Source of the DNA: Mollicutes bacterium
GTDB taxonomy: Bacteria; Bacillota_I; Bacilli_A; Izemoplasmatales; Izemoplasmataceae
DNA: 36,471 nt
Reading direction: 5' to 3'
Assembly: GCA_003559235.1 (NCBI GenBank)
Contig: PWME01000161.1
Location: 1-36,471, forward strand
This document shows positions 24,966 through 33,023 of this stretch, piece after piece (positions within the stretch are counted from its first letter, which is position 1; each line of letters starts with the position of its first letter). Under the pieces are notes generated by a model that was not told the origin of the DNA, ran no database searches, and saw nothing but the letters and a program-made list of their open reading frames with translations. A program made the position numbers and the translations under genes.

Positions 24966-25469
24966 ATGATAGAAGCACTAACCAATTTGTTTGAGTCAGT
25001 GGCGCGCAGATTTCCTAGCGTGCGCCCGCTGTTTTCATTATATTATGATCGCATGTGTGAACGAGAGATTTTGGCAGTAAGAATGCAACCGCATCATCGT
25101 GTGCTTTTTATTGGCGCTGGTGCTTACCCTTATAGTGCGATGATGTATGCCAAAACGGGTGCGATGGTGACGGCAATTGATCGTGCGCGCGCCGCAGTCA
25201 TATCGGCAAGCCGCTATGCGCATGAGCGCTTGCGCTTCATTGAAGCGGATGGGGCAACGTTTGATATGGCACACTACGATACCATTATTATTGCAAAACA
25301 AGTTGTAGAGAAACAGTTTATTATCAATCAAATTAAAAAAACGGCGAACCGCCGTGTACGTATCTTAGTTCGCAGTGGAAAATCATGTCCATGTGCAAAG
25401 GGGTGCGCTTTACAATCGTTATCACACCGCGGTCGCTTGGTGAAACATTCATGGATGATAACGTTATGA
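24966..25469 (+). CDS. Second Rossmann-fold SAM-dependent enzyme, nicotianamine-synthase-like
   Basis: A 167-residue paralogue of the 24795 gene. Aligned features are the N-terminal LYYDRMCEREI, the core RVLFIGAGAYPYSAMMYAK (about 45-63; GAGAYPYS matches GSGAFPFT) and VTAID. The middle (ASRYAHERLRFIEADGATFD) looks like a normal motif II/III region. The C-terminus ends with a Cys-containing basic tail (KSCPCAKGCALQ) unlike the partner, which might bind metal. The ATG at 24966 is used because AAAGGTG lies 8 bases before it; a GTG at 24957 is possible. Its end overlaps the next gene by 19 bases, so it is the first gene of a three-gene unit with a flippase-like protein and a phosphatidyltransferase. 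Confidence 0.6.
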   Translation: MIEALTNLFESVARRFPSVRPLFSLYYDRMCEREILAVRMQPHHRVLFIGAGAYPYSAMMYAKTGAMVTAIDRARAAVISASRYAHERLRFIEADGATFDMAHYDTIIIAKQVVEKQFIINQIKKTANRRVRILVRSGKSCPCAKGCALQSLSHRGRLVKHSWMITL

Positions 25470-26407
25470 AAACCATGCGTAAATACGGTGGGTTTTTCGT
25501 TGGCATATCGCTGATTGCGTTTTTGTTATTTAGAACGGATTTCAGTGAAATTCGCCGCGCATTTTCGCAATTTCAGCCCGTGATTTTTTTTATGCTTGCT
25601 ATCATGCAGTTCATCACCATGTTAGTAATTACAGCGCAATGGCGACTTTTAGCGTTTCATATGGCAGACCCGATTCGCTTCAAAAGTTTGTTTGTGATGA
25701 ATATGGGGGGTGCCTTGCTTGAAAGTGTGACCCCAGCCGCAAAGAGCGGTGGCGAAATGTATAAGGTATATTATTTACGTGTGAAAGAAGCGTGGCATAG
25801 TGCGCAAGCCCTCAGTCTTGTGGGGGTTCAAAAGCTGTGTAGTTTTACGACATTTTTGGTGCTCTTTTTGGTCGCATTGGTTTTGATGCTTTGGCAAGGC
25901 ATTGTTTTAGAGGGTGCGCTTCTGCATGCTACTTTGGGTTTTCTTGGGCTTGTGGTAGGGATCGTTGGTGTGACTTTGGTGTTGGTTTTTAAACAACATA
26001 AAACGCGTTGGTTCGCTGATTTAAAGAAAGCCTTGATGCGCTTTAAAGAAAAACGCATGCTTTGGGGGGGACACGTTGGCATCGGATTATTGATTTGGTT
26101 CTTTTATGTGCTTAAAACGACGGTGCTTTTGGAAGCCTTTGATGTTTCAATGCCGTTTGTTGTGGCATTGAGTGCAACGATGATTGCTTATACGGTTTCA
26201 ATGTTGCCGATAACGCCTGGTGGGCTTGGAACGTTTGAAGGGACGTTTGTGTGGATTGCAACACGCTTTATGGTCGATGCAGGGATTGCATTGGTGGTTG
26301 TTTTAACGTTACGCTTATTTACCTTCTGGATGCGTTTTTTGGTAAGTGTAGTGGTGGTTGCTTTTGTACATGTGAAAGGGTGGTTGCCCCATGCAAAAAC
26401 GGCTTAA
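25451..26407 (+). CDS. LPG-synthase TM-region/UPF0104-like integral membrane protein
   Basis: A 318-residue protein with about eight membrane segments. It resembles the flippase-type domain of MprF/YbhN (UPF0104): 'AFLLFRTDFSEIRRAFSQ' at the start, LLESVTPAAKSGGEMYKVYYL near 100-120, and 'LPITPGGLGTFEGTFVWIATR' near 270-290, which is the family hallmark. No catalytic synthase domain is attached. I use the ATG at 25451; an ATG 22 codons upstream lies in the preceding gene. It overlaps the SAM-enzyme gene and the following phosphatidyltransferase, so the three are coupled. Lipid flipping is a guess from the family. Confidence 0.78.
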   Translation: MDDNVMKTMRKYGGFFVGISLIAFLLFRTDFSEIRRAFSQFQPVIFFMLAIMQFITMLVITAQWRLLAFHMADPIRFKSLFVMNMGGALLESVTPAAKSGGEMYKVYYLRVKEAWHSAQALSLVGVQKLCSFTTFLVLFLVALVLMLWQGIVLEGALLHATLGFLGLVVGIVGVTLVLVFKQHKTRWFADLKKALMRFKEKRMLWGGHVGIGLLIWFFYVLKTTVLLEAFDVSMPFVVALSATMIAYTVSMLPITPGGLGTFEGTFVWIATRFMVDAGIALVVVLTLRLFTFWMRFLVSVVVVAFVHVKGWLPHAKTA

Positions 26408-26897
26408 ACCGTATGTCGCAAACGCGATGACGATTGTTGGCATCTTCCTTGCATTGAGTGCGCTCTATTTCGCATTACAAGGACTGATCACGTTGGTAAT
26501 CGGGTTGGTTTTAATCAGTGCCGTGATCGATTTCTTTGATGGACGTGTGGCGAGAAAACTAACAACGGAAAGTCGCTTTGGAAGTTGGTTGGATACGATT
26601 CATGATTTTTTGGCGTTTGGCATGGTACCAGCGGTTATGCTTGTTTATTTATATGCTGAATCGTTACTTTATATCATCGCGGCGAGTGTTTATGTCATGG
26701 CAACGTTTTTACGTTTGATACGATTCATGAAACTGCGTCAGTCCAATCGCTTCACTGGTTTGCCTGCCCCTGCAGCGGGCGTGCCTTTTGTGCTTGCACT
26801 AAGCGTTGTATTGCATGGAGGGCACTTTGGGTTTGCGGTCATGGCCATTGTGTTTGCAGGCTTAATGGTTGCGCCCTTTTCTATTAAAAAGCCTTAA
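26391..26897 (+). CDS. CDP-alcohol phosphatidyltransferase (phosphatidylserine-synthase-like)
   Basis: A 168-residue membrane enzyme that would swap CMP of CDP-diacylglycerol for an alcohol. The signature DGx2ARx8Gx3Dx3D is exact: D50-G51, A54-R55, G64, D68, D72. The following 'FLAFGMVPA' and 'RFTGLPAPAAG' (near 125) match PssA-type enzymes of Gram-positive bacteria more than PgsA. It overlaps the previous gene by 17 bases. With the SAM enzymes upstream it could form part of a phosphatidylserine or methylated-lipid route. A decarboxylase is not seen here. Confidence 0.82.
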   Translation: MQKRLKPYVANAMTIVGIFLALSALYFALQGLITLVIGLVLISAVIDFFDGRVARKLTTESRFGSWLDTIHDFLAFGMVPAVMLVYLYAESLLYIIAASVYVMATFLRLIRFMKLRQSNRFTGLPAPAAGVPFVLALSVVLHGGHFGFAVMAIVFAGLMVAPFSIKKP

Positions 26898-26918
26898 CCG
26901 CCTCGTGGGGCGGTTTTT
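26896..26918 (+). terminator. Rho-independent terminator after the lipid unit
   Basis: AACCGCC (26896-26902) pairs with GGCGGTT (26909-26915) and five T follow. Confidence 0.9.
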
Positions 26919-27035
26919 CATGCATATGTTTTTTTGTCCAAATCATATCCGTTTGAATCCTTTTAATGGAGCCATTTAAATAGCATTGTAATATGTTTTT
27001 AATACGAAAAAAAATCATACACATTTAACCATTCA

Positions 27036-27044
27036 TGCTATAAT
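27036..27044 (+). promoter_or_regulatory. Extended -10 promoter for nqrBCDEF
   Basis: TGCTATAAT at 27036-27044 is an extended -10 box; no good -35 precedes it. The leader of about 70 bases holds a small hairpin CGTG-TGATTT-CACG (about 27064-27077). Nothing else is seen in 26919-27117 beyond AT-rich sequence. Confidence 0.6.
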
Positions 27045-27117
27045 ATAGGTTGTCGATATTTTTCGTGTGATTTCACGTAATTATCGCATAGTAACAATGA
27101 AAGAGAGTGGTGAATTC

Positions 27118-28041
27118 ATGGACAAAAGCATCAATCCATTGCATCCTGAAACGCCGTCACAACGTAATGTTTTTATTGTGACCGCATTTTTAGGGGTGCT
27201 TTTTATCGCGGGAACCATTATTTTTGGGACGCGCGTTTTGCTTGTGGGGGCAATCGCCTTAGCGGTATCGGCGGCGATAGAAGCCCTTTTTGCGTATTTT
27301 CGTAAACACCCCCTAGACAAAAGTTGGATGATCACGCCATTGGTATTAACATTGCTTTTGCCGCCAACCTTACCGGTTTGGATGGCAGGTGTTGGTTCAG
27401 CGTTTGGGGTCTTTTTTGGGAAAGCGATTTTTGGTGGCACTGGTCGAACAGTGTTTAATCCTGCCGCAGTTGGGTGGATTTTCTTATTCATTAATTTCCC
27501 ACGCTATATGGCGACCGATTGGCTTAACCCACAAACCGGGCAAAGCGGTCCTGATATTCCCTTGACAGAGCTTGCGGCCGGCACGTTTGATTATGCGTGG
27601 AATGATATATTGCTTGGTAATATACCTGGTGCGATTGGTGAGACGTTTGTACTCGGTATTATTGTACTTGGGCTTGCGCTTATTGTGTTTAAAGTGATTG
27701 ACTGGCGCATTCCACTGGTAACCATCGGTTCGGCATTTGCTTTGTTAGGCATCGGCCATCTTTTGATGCCAGATACCTTTGCACAACCCTTAGAAGCGGT
27801 GTTGGTAGGGAGTTTACTGTTTGCATCATTTTTTGTTGCAACCGATCCTGTTACCGCACCGGTTAAGAAGTTAAATCGTGTGTATTATGCGATTGGTATT
27901 GCATTGATTACGGTTGTGATCCGTACCTTCTCTGCGGCACCTGAAGGCGTTGTGTTTGCAATTGTGCTTATGAATGCTATTGGGTCGTTGTTTGAAGACA
28001 CTGAAGCAAATGTTGAAACAGAAGGAGTTGAAGCAACGTGA
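27118..28041 (+). CDS. nqrB: Na+-translocating NADH:quinone reductase subunit B (NqrB/RnfD family, short)
   Basis: A 307-residue membrane subunit. 'FGGTGRTVFNPAAVGW', 'GNIPGAIGETFVLG' with the Thr176 that is the usual covalent FMN site, and 'ATDPVTAPVKKLNRVYYAIGIALITVVIRTF' are all typical. It is about 100 residues shorter than proteobacterial NqrB and closer to RnfD in size, with a shorter N-terminus. The ATG at 27118 is chosen; an upstream ATG at 27067 would add 17 residues that do not look like protein. The ribosome site is weak (GAGAGTGG). It overlaps nqrC by 4 bases. First gene of nqrBCDEF; nqrA is not before it. Confidence 0.85.
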   Translation: MDKSINPLHPETPSQRNVFIVTAFLGVLFIAGTIIFGTRVLLVGAIALAVSAAIEALFAYFRKHPLDKSWMITPLVLTLLLPPTLPVWMAGVGSAFGVFFGKAIFGGTGRTVFNPAAVGWIFLFINFPRYMATDWLNPQTGQSGPDIPLTELAAGTFDYAWNDILLGNIPGAIGETFVLGIIVLGLALIVFKVIDWRIPLVTIGSAFALLGIGHLLMPDTFAQPLEAVLVGSLLFASFFVATDPVTAPVKKLNRVYYAIGIALITVVIRTFSAAPEGVVFAIVLMNAIGSLFEDTEANVETEGVEAT

Positions 28042-28631
28042 AAGATTATCTGAAAATGGTTATATTTGTGTTAATCTTAGGCGTTACAACCGCTACGGTT
28101 TTAACGGGAATGGATGCTTTGACGCGTGAACGCATCGAAGAAAACCAATTGATTGTTTTACAAGATGCCATTTTAGAAGCATCTGGTATTACTGATTATG
28201 ACGATACGATTTCGACATTTGAAGCGAACTTAGAGGTAATCGAAGCTGAAGGCAAAACATTTTATATTGATGGTGAAGGTCGCGTATCATATACGTTTGA
28301 AGGGTTAGGTGTTTGGGGACCTATTTTTGGTGTTATAACGTTAGAAGCCGATTTTGAAACCATCGCGTGGATTACAGTCATCGATCAAGAAGAAACCCCA
28401 GGCCTTGGTGGTGTGGTTGAAGAGCGAACCTATCTAGATAATTATGTGGGCACTTCTATGTACCCTGAACTTAGAGTGAGTCGCACAGCGGATGCCGATG
28501 ACATAAACGAAGTGGACGCGATTGCGGGTGGTACAAGAACAAGCGAACGGTTTGAGGCCATGCTCAATGAAGCGTATCAAGCCCATCGGGATGTATGGCT
28601 TACTTTACAAGAATCGGCGGGTGATGCGTGA
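28038..28631 (+). CDS. nqrC: NQR subunit C (NqrC/RnfG), FMN-binding
   Basis: A 197-residue protein with one N-terminal membrane helix and an FMN-binding domain outside. 'VSYTFEGLGVWGPIFGVITLE' and 'EETPGLGGVVEE' are the family landmarks. The flavin is normally attached to Thr by ApbE at an S-G-A-T motif; here the stretch is DAIAGGTRTSE (160-170) with Thr166 kept but Ser and Ala changed. GTG at 28038 is the start, with GGAG 10 bases upstream, overlapping the nqrB stop (GTGA). It ends at a TGA shared with the nqrD start. Confidence 0.88.
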   Translation: MKDYLKMVIFVLILGVTTATVLTGMDALTRERIEENQLIVLQDAILEASGITDYDDTISTFEANLEVIEAEGKTFYIDGEGRVSYTFEGLGVWGPIFGVITLEADFETIAWITVIDQEETPGLGGVVEERTYLDNYVGTSMYPELRVSRTADADDINEVDAIAGGTRTSERFEAMLNEAYQAHRDVWLTLQESAGDA

Positions 28632-29254
28632 TGAATTTCATTCGCATGAAGTATACGAAATGGTTCAATATCTCAAAAGATGGCTTAAGCAAAAATAACC
28701 CAATCATGATTGCCGTACTGGGCATTTGTTCGGCGCTTGCGATTACCAACCAAGTTGAAAATGCGCTTGCGATGGGGGCGGGGGTTACTTTTGTTATTGT
28801 TGGAAGTTCTGCCGTTATTTCTATAATTCGAAACTTTATCCCTGCGCGGTTGCGTATGGTTACATACATGGTGGTTATTTCCTCGTTCGTTATTTTAGTA
28901 CAAATGTTTTTAGAGGCATATTTCCCATTTATTTTTGCAGCACTTGGGCCTTATTTAGGACTCATCATTACGAACTGTATTGTCATGGGCCGCGCCGAAG
29001 CGTTTGCATCAAAAAACCCTATTCGCTACACACTTGTTGACGGGCTTGCCAACGGGCTTGGGTATACGTATGTGCTCGTGTTAATTTCTATTGTGCGTGA
29101 GGCGCTTGCGTTTGGGACTATCTTAAACATTCGCGTAATGCCTGAAGCTTGGACAGATTGGGTTGTCATGGCCATTGCGCCGGGTGGTTTCTTTGTGCTC
29201 GGTGCTATCATCTGGATCTTTAGGGAGTTGACGAATAATTATGAAAATGCGTAA
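28631..29254 (+). CDS. nqrD: NQR subunit D
   Basis: A 207-residue membrane subunit with six membrane helices. NNPIMIAVLGICSALAITN, 'FLEAYFPFIFAALGPYLGLIITNC' and 'NGLGYTYVLVLISIVREALAFGT' match NqrD; the two Cys in the half-helices are in place (GICSALA and TNCIVMG) for the membrane [2Fe-2S] center shared with NqrE. It overlaps nqrC by one base (TGATG). Confidence 0.93.
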   Translation: MNFIRMKYTKWFNISKDGLSKNNPIMIAVLGICSALAITNQVENALAMGAGVTFVIVGSSAVISIIRNFIPARLRMVTYMVVISSFVILVQMFLEAYFPFIFAALGPYLGLIITNCIVMGRAEAFASKNPIRYTLVDGLANGLGYTYVLVLISIVREALAFGTILNIRVMPEAWTDWVVMAIAPGGFFVLGAIIWIFRELTNNYENA

Positions 29255-29283
29255 CTGTTTGTTAGAAAGAAAGGGTGAAAATC

Positions 29284-29877
29284 ATGGCTGATGGACCTAG
29301 TGTATTTGAAATATTTATTGGCTCTATTTTGGATAATAATATTGCTTTGGCGTTTATTCTTGGAATGTGTCCGCTTATTGCGGTATCTACAAGTGTTAAA
29401 AATGCTAAAGGCATGGGGTTAGCAGTCATTTTTGTGGTAACCTTGACTGGGATTATAAACTATCCGATTTATGTGCTGTTGCAACGGGTTGAAGCGACAT
29501 ACATCGCGCTGCTTGTTTTCATCATTACCATTGCGGCAACCGTACAATTTATGGAAATGGTTATTGAAAAATATTTCCCAGCTCTCTATAACGCGTTTGG
29601 GATTTTCTTACCGCTTATTACGGTTAACTGTGCTGTGCTCGGTGTCTCGTTATTCTTTGTCAACCGTTCATACAATTTCATCGAAACTGCATCATTCTCT
29701 TTAGGAAGCGGTATTGGGTGGATGTTTGCGATTTTACTTTTGGCTGGCGTGCGAGAAAAACTCGGGCGGTTTGGAAATGTTCCAAAAGGTTTACAAGGAC
29801 GCGCAATGGCGTTTATTATACTTGGAATCTTGTCATTAGCTGTCATTGGTTTTGCCGGCTTGGCAAGTGTTCAATAA
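29284..29877 (+). CDS. nqrE: NQR subunit E
   Basis: A 197-residue membrane subunit homologous to NqrD, inverted in the membrane. 'LDNNIALAFILGMCPLIAVSTSVKNAKGMG', the second Cys in 'VNCAVLGVSLFFVNRSYNF' and the C-terminal 'VREKLGRFGNVPKGLQGRAM' are typical. AAAGGGTG precedes the ATG at 29284. It is 13 bp from nqrF. Confidence 0.93.
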   Translation: MADGPSVFEIFIGSILDNNIALAFILGMCPLIAVSTSVKNAKGMGLAVIFVVTLTGIINYPIYVLLQRVEATYIALLVFIITIAATVQFMEMVIEKYFPALYNAFGIFLPLITVNCAVLGVSLFFVNRSYNFIETASFSLGSGIGWMFAILLLAGVREKLGRFGNVPKGLQGRAMAFIILGILSLAVIGFAGLASVQ

Positions 29878-29889
29878 AGGAGAATCCCT

Positions 29890-30975
29890 ATGAACTGGTT
29901 TGTACCGATTGTATTGATTGGGGTGCTTCTCATTATCACCCTACTCTTAATCATTGCGGATAAATACTTAGGCGCTGGTGGTGAGAAAACGCTCAATATT
30001 AACAGCGAAAAACCGATGGAAGTGCCTAGTGGTGACACGTTACTTAATACGCTTTCAAAGAAGAAAATATACATCCCATCAGCGTGCGGTGGTAAGGCGA
30101 CGTGTGGGGTTTGTAAGGTACGTATTTTAGACCCTGTCCCTGATGTCAAGCCAACCGAAGAACCACACTTAACCGCAGAAGAAAAAGCCGACGGCGTACG
30201 GTTATCGTGTCAAGTGAAACTGCGCCAAAGCATGCATATTGAAGTGCCTGAAGATAAGTTGAATGCGGAAGAATACAAAGCAAAAGTGGTCAACGTTGAA
30301 GACTTGACGTATGATACCAAACTGGTTCGCTTTGAGCTTATCAAGCCTAAAGAGATGAACTTTTTACCCGGACAATACGCGCAATGGCGTATTCCCGGGG
30401 TTTAAGTTATCCGGGCGTATTCAATTGCCTCAGACCCAAAAGAAAATAATAGTGTTGAGTTTATTGTTAGACTTGTGCCGGGTGGGCAAGCAACCACATT
30501 TGTCCACCGTGCCATGCGGATGAATGATACGCTAACCTTAACAGGACCATTTGGTGATTTCTATCTTCGTGAAGAAAGCAATAAAGACATTATTTGTATT
30601 GCTGGTGGTTCTGGTAAAGCACCGATTCGCTCCATTGTACGGCGCTTAGAAGCGCTTGGTATGCCAAGGAAAGTTCGCTATTTCTTTGGCGCACGCACCA
30701 CGAAAGACCTTTATTACACTGAAGAATTTAATGAAGTGGCAAAGAAGTATGAAAACTTTGATTACATTCCTGCATTATCGCACCCTGAAGATGATGAACA
30801 GTGGGAAGGTGAAACAGGATTGATTACGGATGTGCTTGACCGTTTAAGTGGTGATCTATCGGAATCTGAAGCCTATTTATGTGGTTCACCCGGTATGATT
30901 GATGCGTGTATCAAAGTGCTTGAAAAGCATAATGTTAAATCTGAAAATGTTTATTATGATAAATTTACAGGATGA
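29890..30975 (+). pseudogene. nqrF: NqrF (NADH dehydrogenase subunit) interrupted by an in-frame TAA
   Basis: The frame contains a full NqrF: an N-terminal membrane helix, a ferredoxin domain with Cys66, Cys72, Cys75 and Cys107 (SACGGKATCGVC ... LSC) for a [2Fe-2S] cluster, then FAD and NADH domains. Codon 172 (30403-30405) is TAA; reading on in the same frame gives VIRAYSIASDP with the FAD motif RAYS, then GGSGKAPIRS and CGSPGMIDA, to the TGA at 30973. No shift is needed, and a single T-to-A change would give Lys. The downstream part has no plausible own start. It may be a real nonsense mutation, a read-through event or a base error. The last base pairs overlap a hairpin terminator. Confidence 0.85.
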
Positions 30976-30992
30976 GCCATTGGGTTCATCCT
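30969..30992 (+). terminator. Hairpin terminator after nqrF
   Basis: AGGATGAGCC (30969-30978) pairs with GGTTCATCCT (30983-30992), one G-T pair, loop of four bases. The T run behind it is poor, so termination may be incomplete. Confidence 0.6.
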
Positions 30993-31008
30993 ATTCTCGT
31001 TTCATTGG

Positions 31009-31037
31009 TTTACCTAGCTTGCACTTTGCGTTATAAT
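31009..31037 (+). promoter_or_regulatory. Sigma-A promoter for DMT transporter
   Basis: TTTACC (31009-31014) and TATAAT (31032-31037) with 17 bp between. Confidence 0.75.
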
Positions 31038-31069
31038 CATTTTTAGATATTGACTGAAGGAGTTATTGT

Positions 31070-32005
31070 ATGCAAGCACGCTATTATCTAGCCGGTGTGG
31101 TTTTTGCCATATTATTCGGCTTTACCTTTATGTTTTCCAAGACCGCTTTAGATGTTGTTCGGCCGATTGGCTTAATCGCATATCGGTTTTTGATTGCGTT
31201 TTTTACATTTGAAGTGATACGACAATTGAAACTTGTGGTCATTCGGTTTGAACGCGTACATTTAAAACCTGTGCTGATTGTGGTCTTGTTTCAACCCGTT
31301 TTGTATTTTTTGTTTGAAACGTATGGACTTGATCGTACTACCAGTGGTGAGGCTGGGATGATGATTGCATTAATTCCAATATTTGTGACGATAGCGAGTG
31401 CGATGCTTTTGCGCGAAAAACCAACGCGTTTGCAGTTGTTTTTTATCATACTTAGTGTTTCAGGTATTTTACTCATTCAGTTCGCCAGAAGTAGGGGCGA
31501 TATTGACCCTGAAACGATAGGTTTCTTATTGCTTTTAGGGGCGGTTATATCCGCAGCACTTTTCAACATCGCTTCGCGCAGCGCTTCAAAAACCATGAAA
31601 CCACAAGAATTAACGTATTTTATGATGCTTTTTGGGGCCGTCATCTTTAATACGATTTATGTTGTGACACTCATCATTGAAGGCACACCACTTGATTATG
31701 TACGCAACCTTAGGGAGGTTTCATTGGTGGTACCACTTATTTATTTAGGGGTCTTTGCCTCAATTGGTGGATTTTTCTTAGTCAATGTCACGTTAAAAAA
31801 TATGCCAGCCCACGTGTCAAGTATTTTCGCGAACTTGGCAACGGTTGTGGCAATTACTGCTGGTTATGTATTTTTAAACGAATCCCTTTATTGGTACCAT
31901 TTTGTCGGAAGCGCAATGATTTTGATTGGTGTTTATGGTACGGTGCGTTTGAACCAACGCGTGAAACGCTTAAGTCAACACTCGAAAGGCTATATTGATA
32001 GGTGA
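31070..32005 (+). CDS. EamA/DMT superfamily transporter
   Basis: A 311-residue membrane protein with about ten helices in two EamA repeats. 'RPIGLIAYRFLIAFF' and 'TTSGEAGMMIALIPIFVTIASAMLLREKPTR' belong to repeat one; 'YLGVFASIGGFFLVN' and 'VVAITAGYVFLNESLYWYHFVGSAMILIGVYGTVR' to repeat two. AAGGAG precedes the ATG. The substrate is unknown; such carriers export amino acids or other small metabolites. Confidence 0.9.
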   Translation: MQARYYLAGVVFAILFGFTFMFSKTALDVVRPIGLIAYRFLIAFFTFEVIRQLKLVVIRFERVHLKPVLIVVLFQPVLYFLFETYGLDRTTSGEAGMMIALIPIFVTIASAMLLREKPTRLQLFFIILSVSGILLIQFARSRGDIDPETIGFLLLLGAVISAALFNIASRSASKTMKPQELTYFMMLFGAVIFNTIYVVTLIIEGTPLDYVRNLREVSLVVPLIYLGVFASIGGFFLVNVTLKNMPAHVSSIFANLATVVAITAGYVFLNESLYWYHFVGSAMILIGVYGTVRLNQRVKRLSQHSKGYIDR

Positions 32006-32010
32006 TTAAG

Positions 32011-32634
32011 ATGGATAAAGAGTCTTCTAAACTGCAATCTATTTACGGTGCGCCTGATATTGAAGAAGCAACGTTACCCAAAGAACCTTCGGCGTTTGTG
32101 CAAGTGCTTGAAAAAATCGGTATGGTGGTGAGTGGGTTCTTTTTCCCTCTCATTACAATTATCATTGCGTATGTACTTTATTATGAGCGTATGAAGGCGT
32201 CGATTTATATGTTCATTGGGGCGTTTGCAGGGATTATCAATTTCTATATTGCGTGGCGTTTTGCGATTCCATTTTTACGCATTTTACCACCGCCCGCCGA
32301 CTTGTCTACCTTTTGGATGATTTTGCCGTTTATGCATTACGCGTTTATTGCGGTGGGGCTTTTCTTTGTGCTCCGTTATCTCGTGCGTAAACGATTGTTT
32401 AAAATTCCTTTGAATGAACTAAACAATACCTTTACCGATTCTTTACCCGTTAAAAGGCGCAACCGCTTTTTATGGTTTTTCCTTGGGTTTATGTTGCCGT
32501 TTTTAGGGTTGCCAATGGCATTTTTGTATTCGCAAGAACACGACCGTAAAGCGAAGTATTTATACGGTGGTTCGATGACGATTTTGTTTATTTCATCGTA
32601 TGCGCCGATGGTGCTTATGCAGCTAAGTCGTTGA
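32011..32634 (+). CDS. Membrane protein of unknown function
   Basis: A 207-residue protein: about 35 polar residues, then roughly five hydrophobic segments (FFFPLITIIIAYVLYY, YMFIGAFAGIINFYIAW, FWMILPFMHYAFIAVGLFFVL, FLWFFLGFMLPFLGLPMAFLY and a last one near the C-terminus) with a basic loop (RRNR) before the fourth. I recognise no family. The ATG at 32011 follows AGGTGAT; a GTG at 32002 is less likely. It starts 5 bp after the DMT transporter, probably in the same unit. Confidence 0.6.
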   Translation: MDKESSKLQSIYGAPDIEEATLPKEPSAFVQVLEKIGMVVSGFFFPLITIIIAYVLYYERMKASIYMFIGAFAGIINFYIAWRFAIPFLRILPPPADLSTFWMILPFMHYAFIAVGLFFVLRYLVRKRLFKIPLNELNNTFTDSLPVKRRNRFLWFFLGFMLPFLGLPMAFLYSQEHDRKAKYLYGGSMTILFISSYAPMVLMQLSR

Positions 32635-32659
32635 AATAATACATAATTTTGCGTATAAT
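32631..32659 (+). promoter_or_regulatory. Sigma-A promoter for DUF2188 gene
   Basis: TTGAAA (32631-32636) and TATAAT (32654-32659) are 17 bp apart, just after the preceding stop. A GGGAG ribosome site precedes the ATG. Confidence 0.75.
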
Positions 32660-32694
32660 ATAATTATGTTAAAAACGAAGAAGGGAGCACTACC

Positions 32695-32994
32695 ATGTGG
32701 CCGTTTAAACGAAAAAAGCGTGAGACAGAAGAAAAGCCGAAAGACACCTCAACGAAAGATGAAATAGCGCGAGAAGAAAAAGCAAAAAACCGTTATCATG
32801 TTTCACAAAATAAAGATGAAGCAAGTGAACACTATAAAGCGTGGCGCGTAAGAAAAGAAGGTTCACAAAAAACCATTAAATACTTTGCCACACAAAAAGA
32901 GGCCATTAACCATGCAAAACAACTTGCTAAAGGCAATAACAGTTCTGTTATCATTCATAAGGTCGATGGCAAAATGCGCCGTAAACAATACTAA
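32695..32994 (+). CDS. DUF2188 family protein
   Basis: A 99-residue, very basic and soluble protein. The first ~45 residues are a lysine/glutamate-rich helix; the rest reads RYHVSQNKDEASEHYKAWRVRKEG, 'FATQKEAINHAKQLAKGNNSSVIIHKVDGKMRRKQY', matching the DUF2188 pattern. The function of the family is unknown; nucleic-acid binding is possible from the charge but not shown. Confidence 0.8.
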   Translation: MWPFKRKKRETEEKPKDTSTKDEIAREEKAKNRYHVSQNKDEASEHYKAWRVRKEGSQKTIKYFATQKEAINHAKQLAKGNNSSVIIHKVDGKMRRKQY

Positions 32995-33018
32995 AAAACC
33001 CCCTGTTTGGGGGTTTTT
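32993..33018. terminator. Bidirectional terminator
   Basis: AAAAACCCCC pairs with GGGGGTTTTT around a five-base loop, serving the DUF2188 gene and the convergent oligoendopeptidase. Confidence 0.9.
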
Positions 33019-33023
33019 GCTTT

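Noticed and set aside
30403-30405. Programmed recoding or amino-acid insertion at the nqrF TAA
   Set aside because: TAA is not used for selenocysteine or pyrrolysine, and no stimulatory hairpin stands out after it; nonsense mutation or base error is simpler.
27118-30975. Calling the operon Rnf instead of NQR
   Set aside because: The last subunit has a ferredoxin domain joined to an FAD/NADH reductase, which is NqrF; RnfB and RnfC are absent.
30475-30975. Separate gene starting at the GTG at 30475
   Set aside because: The start lies within the FAD domain of NqrF, without a ribosome site; it is the second half of the broken gene.
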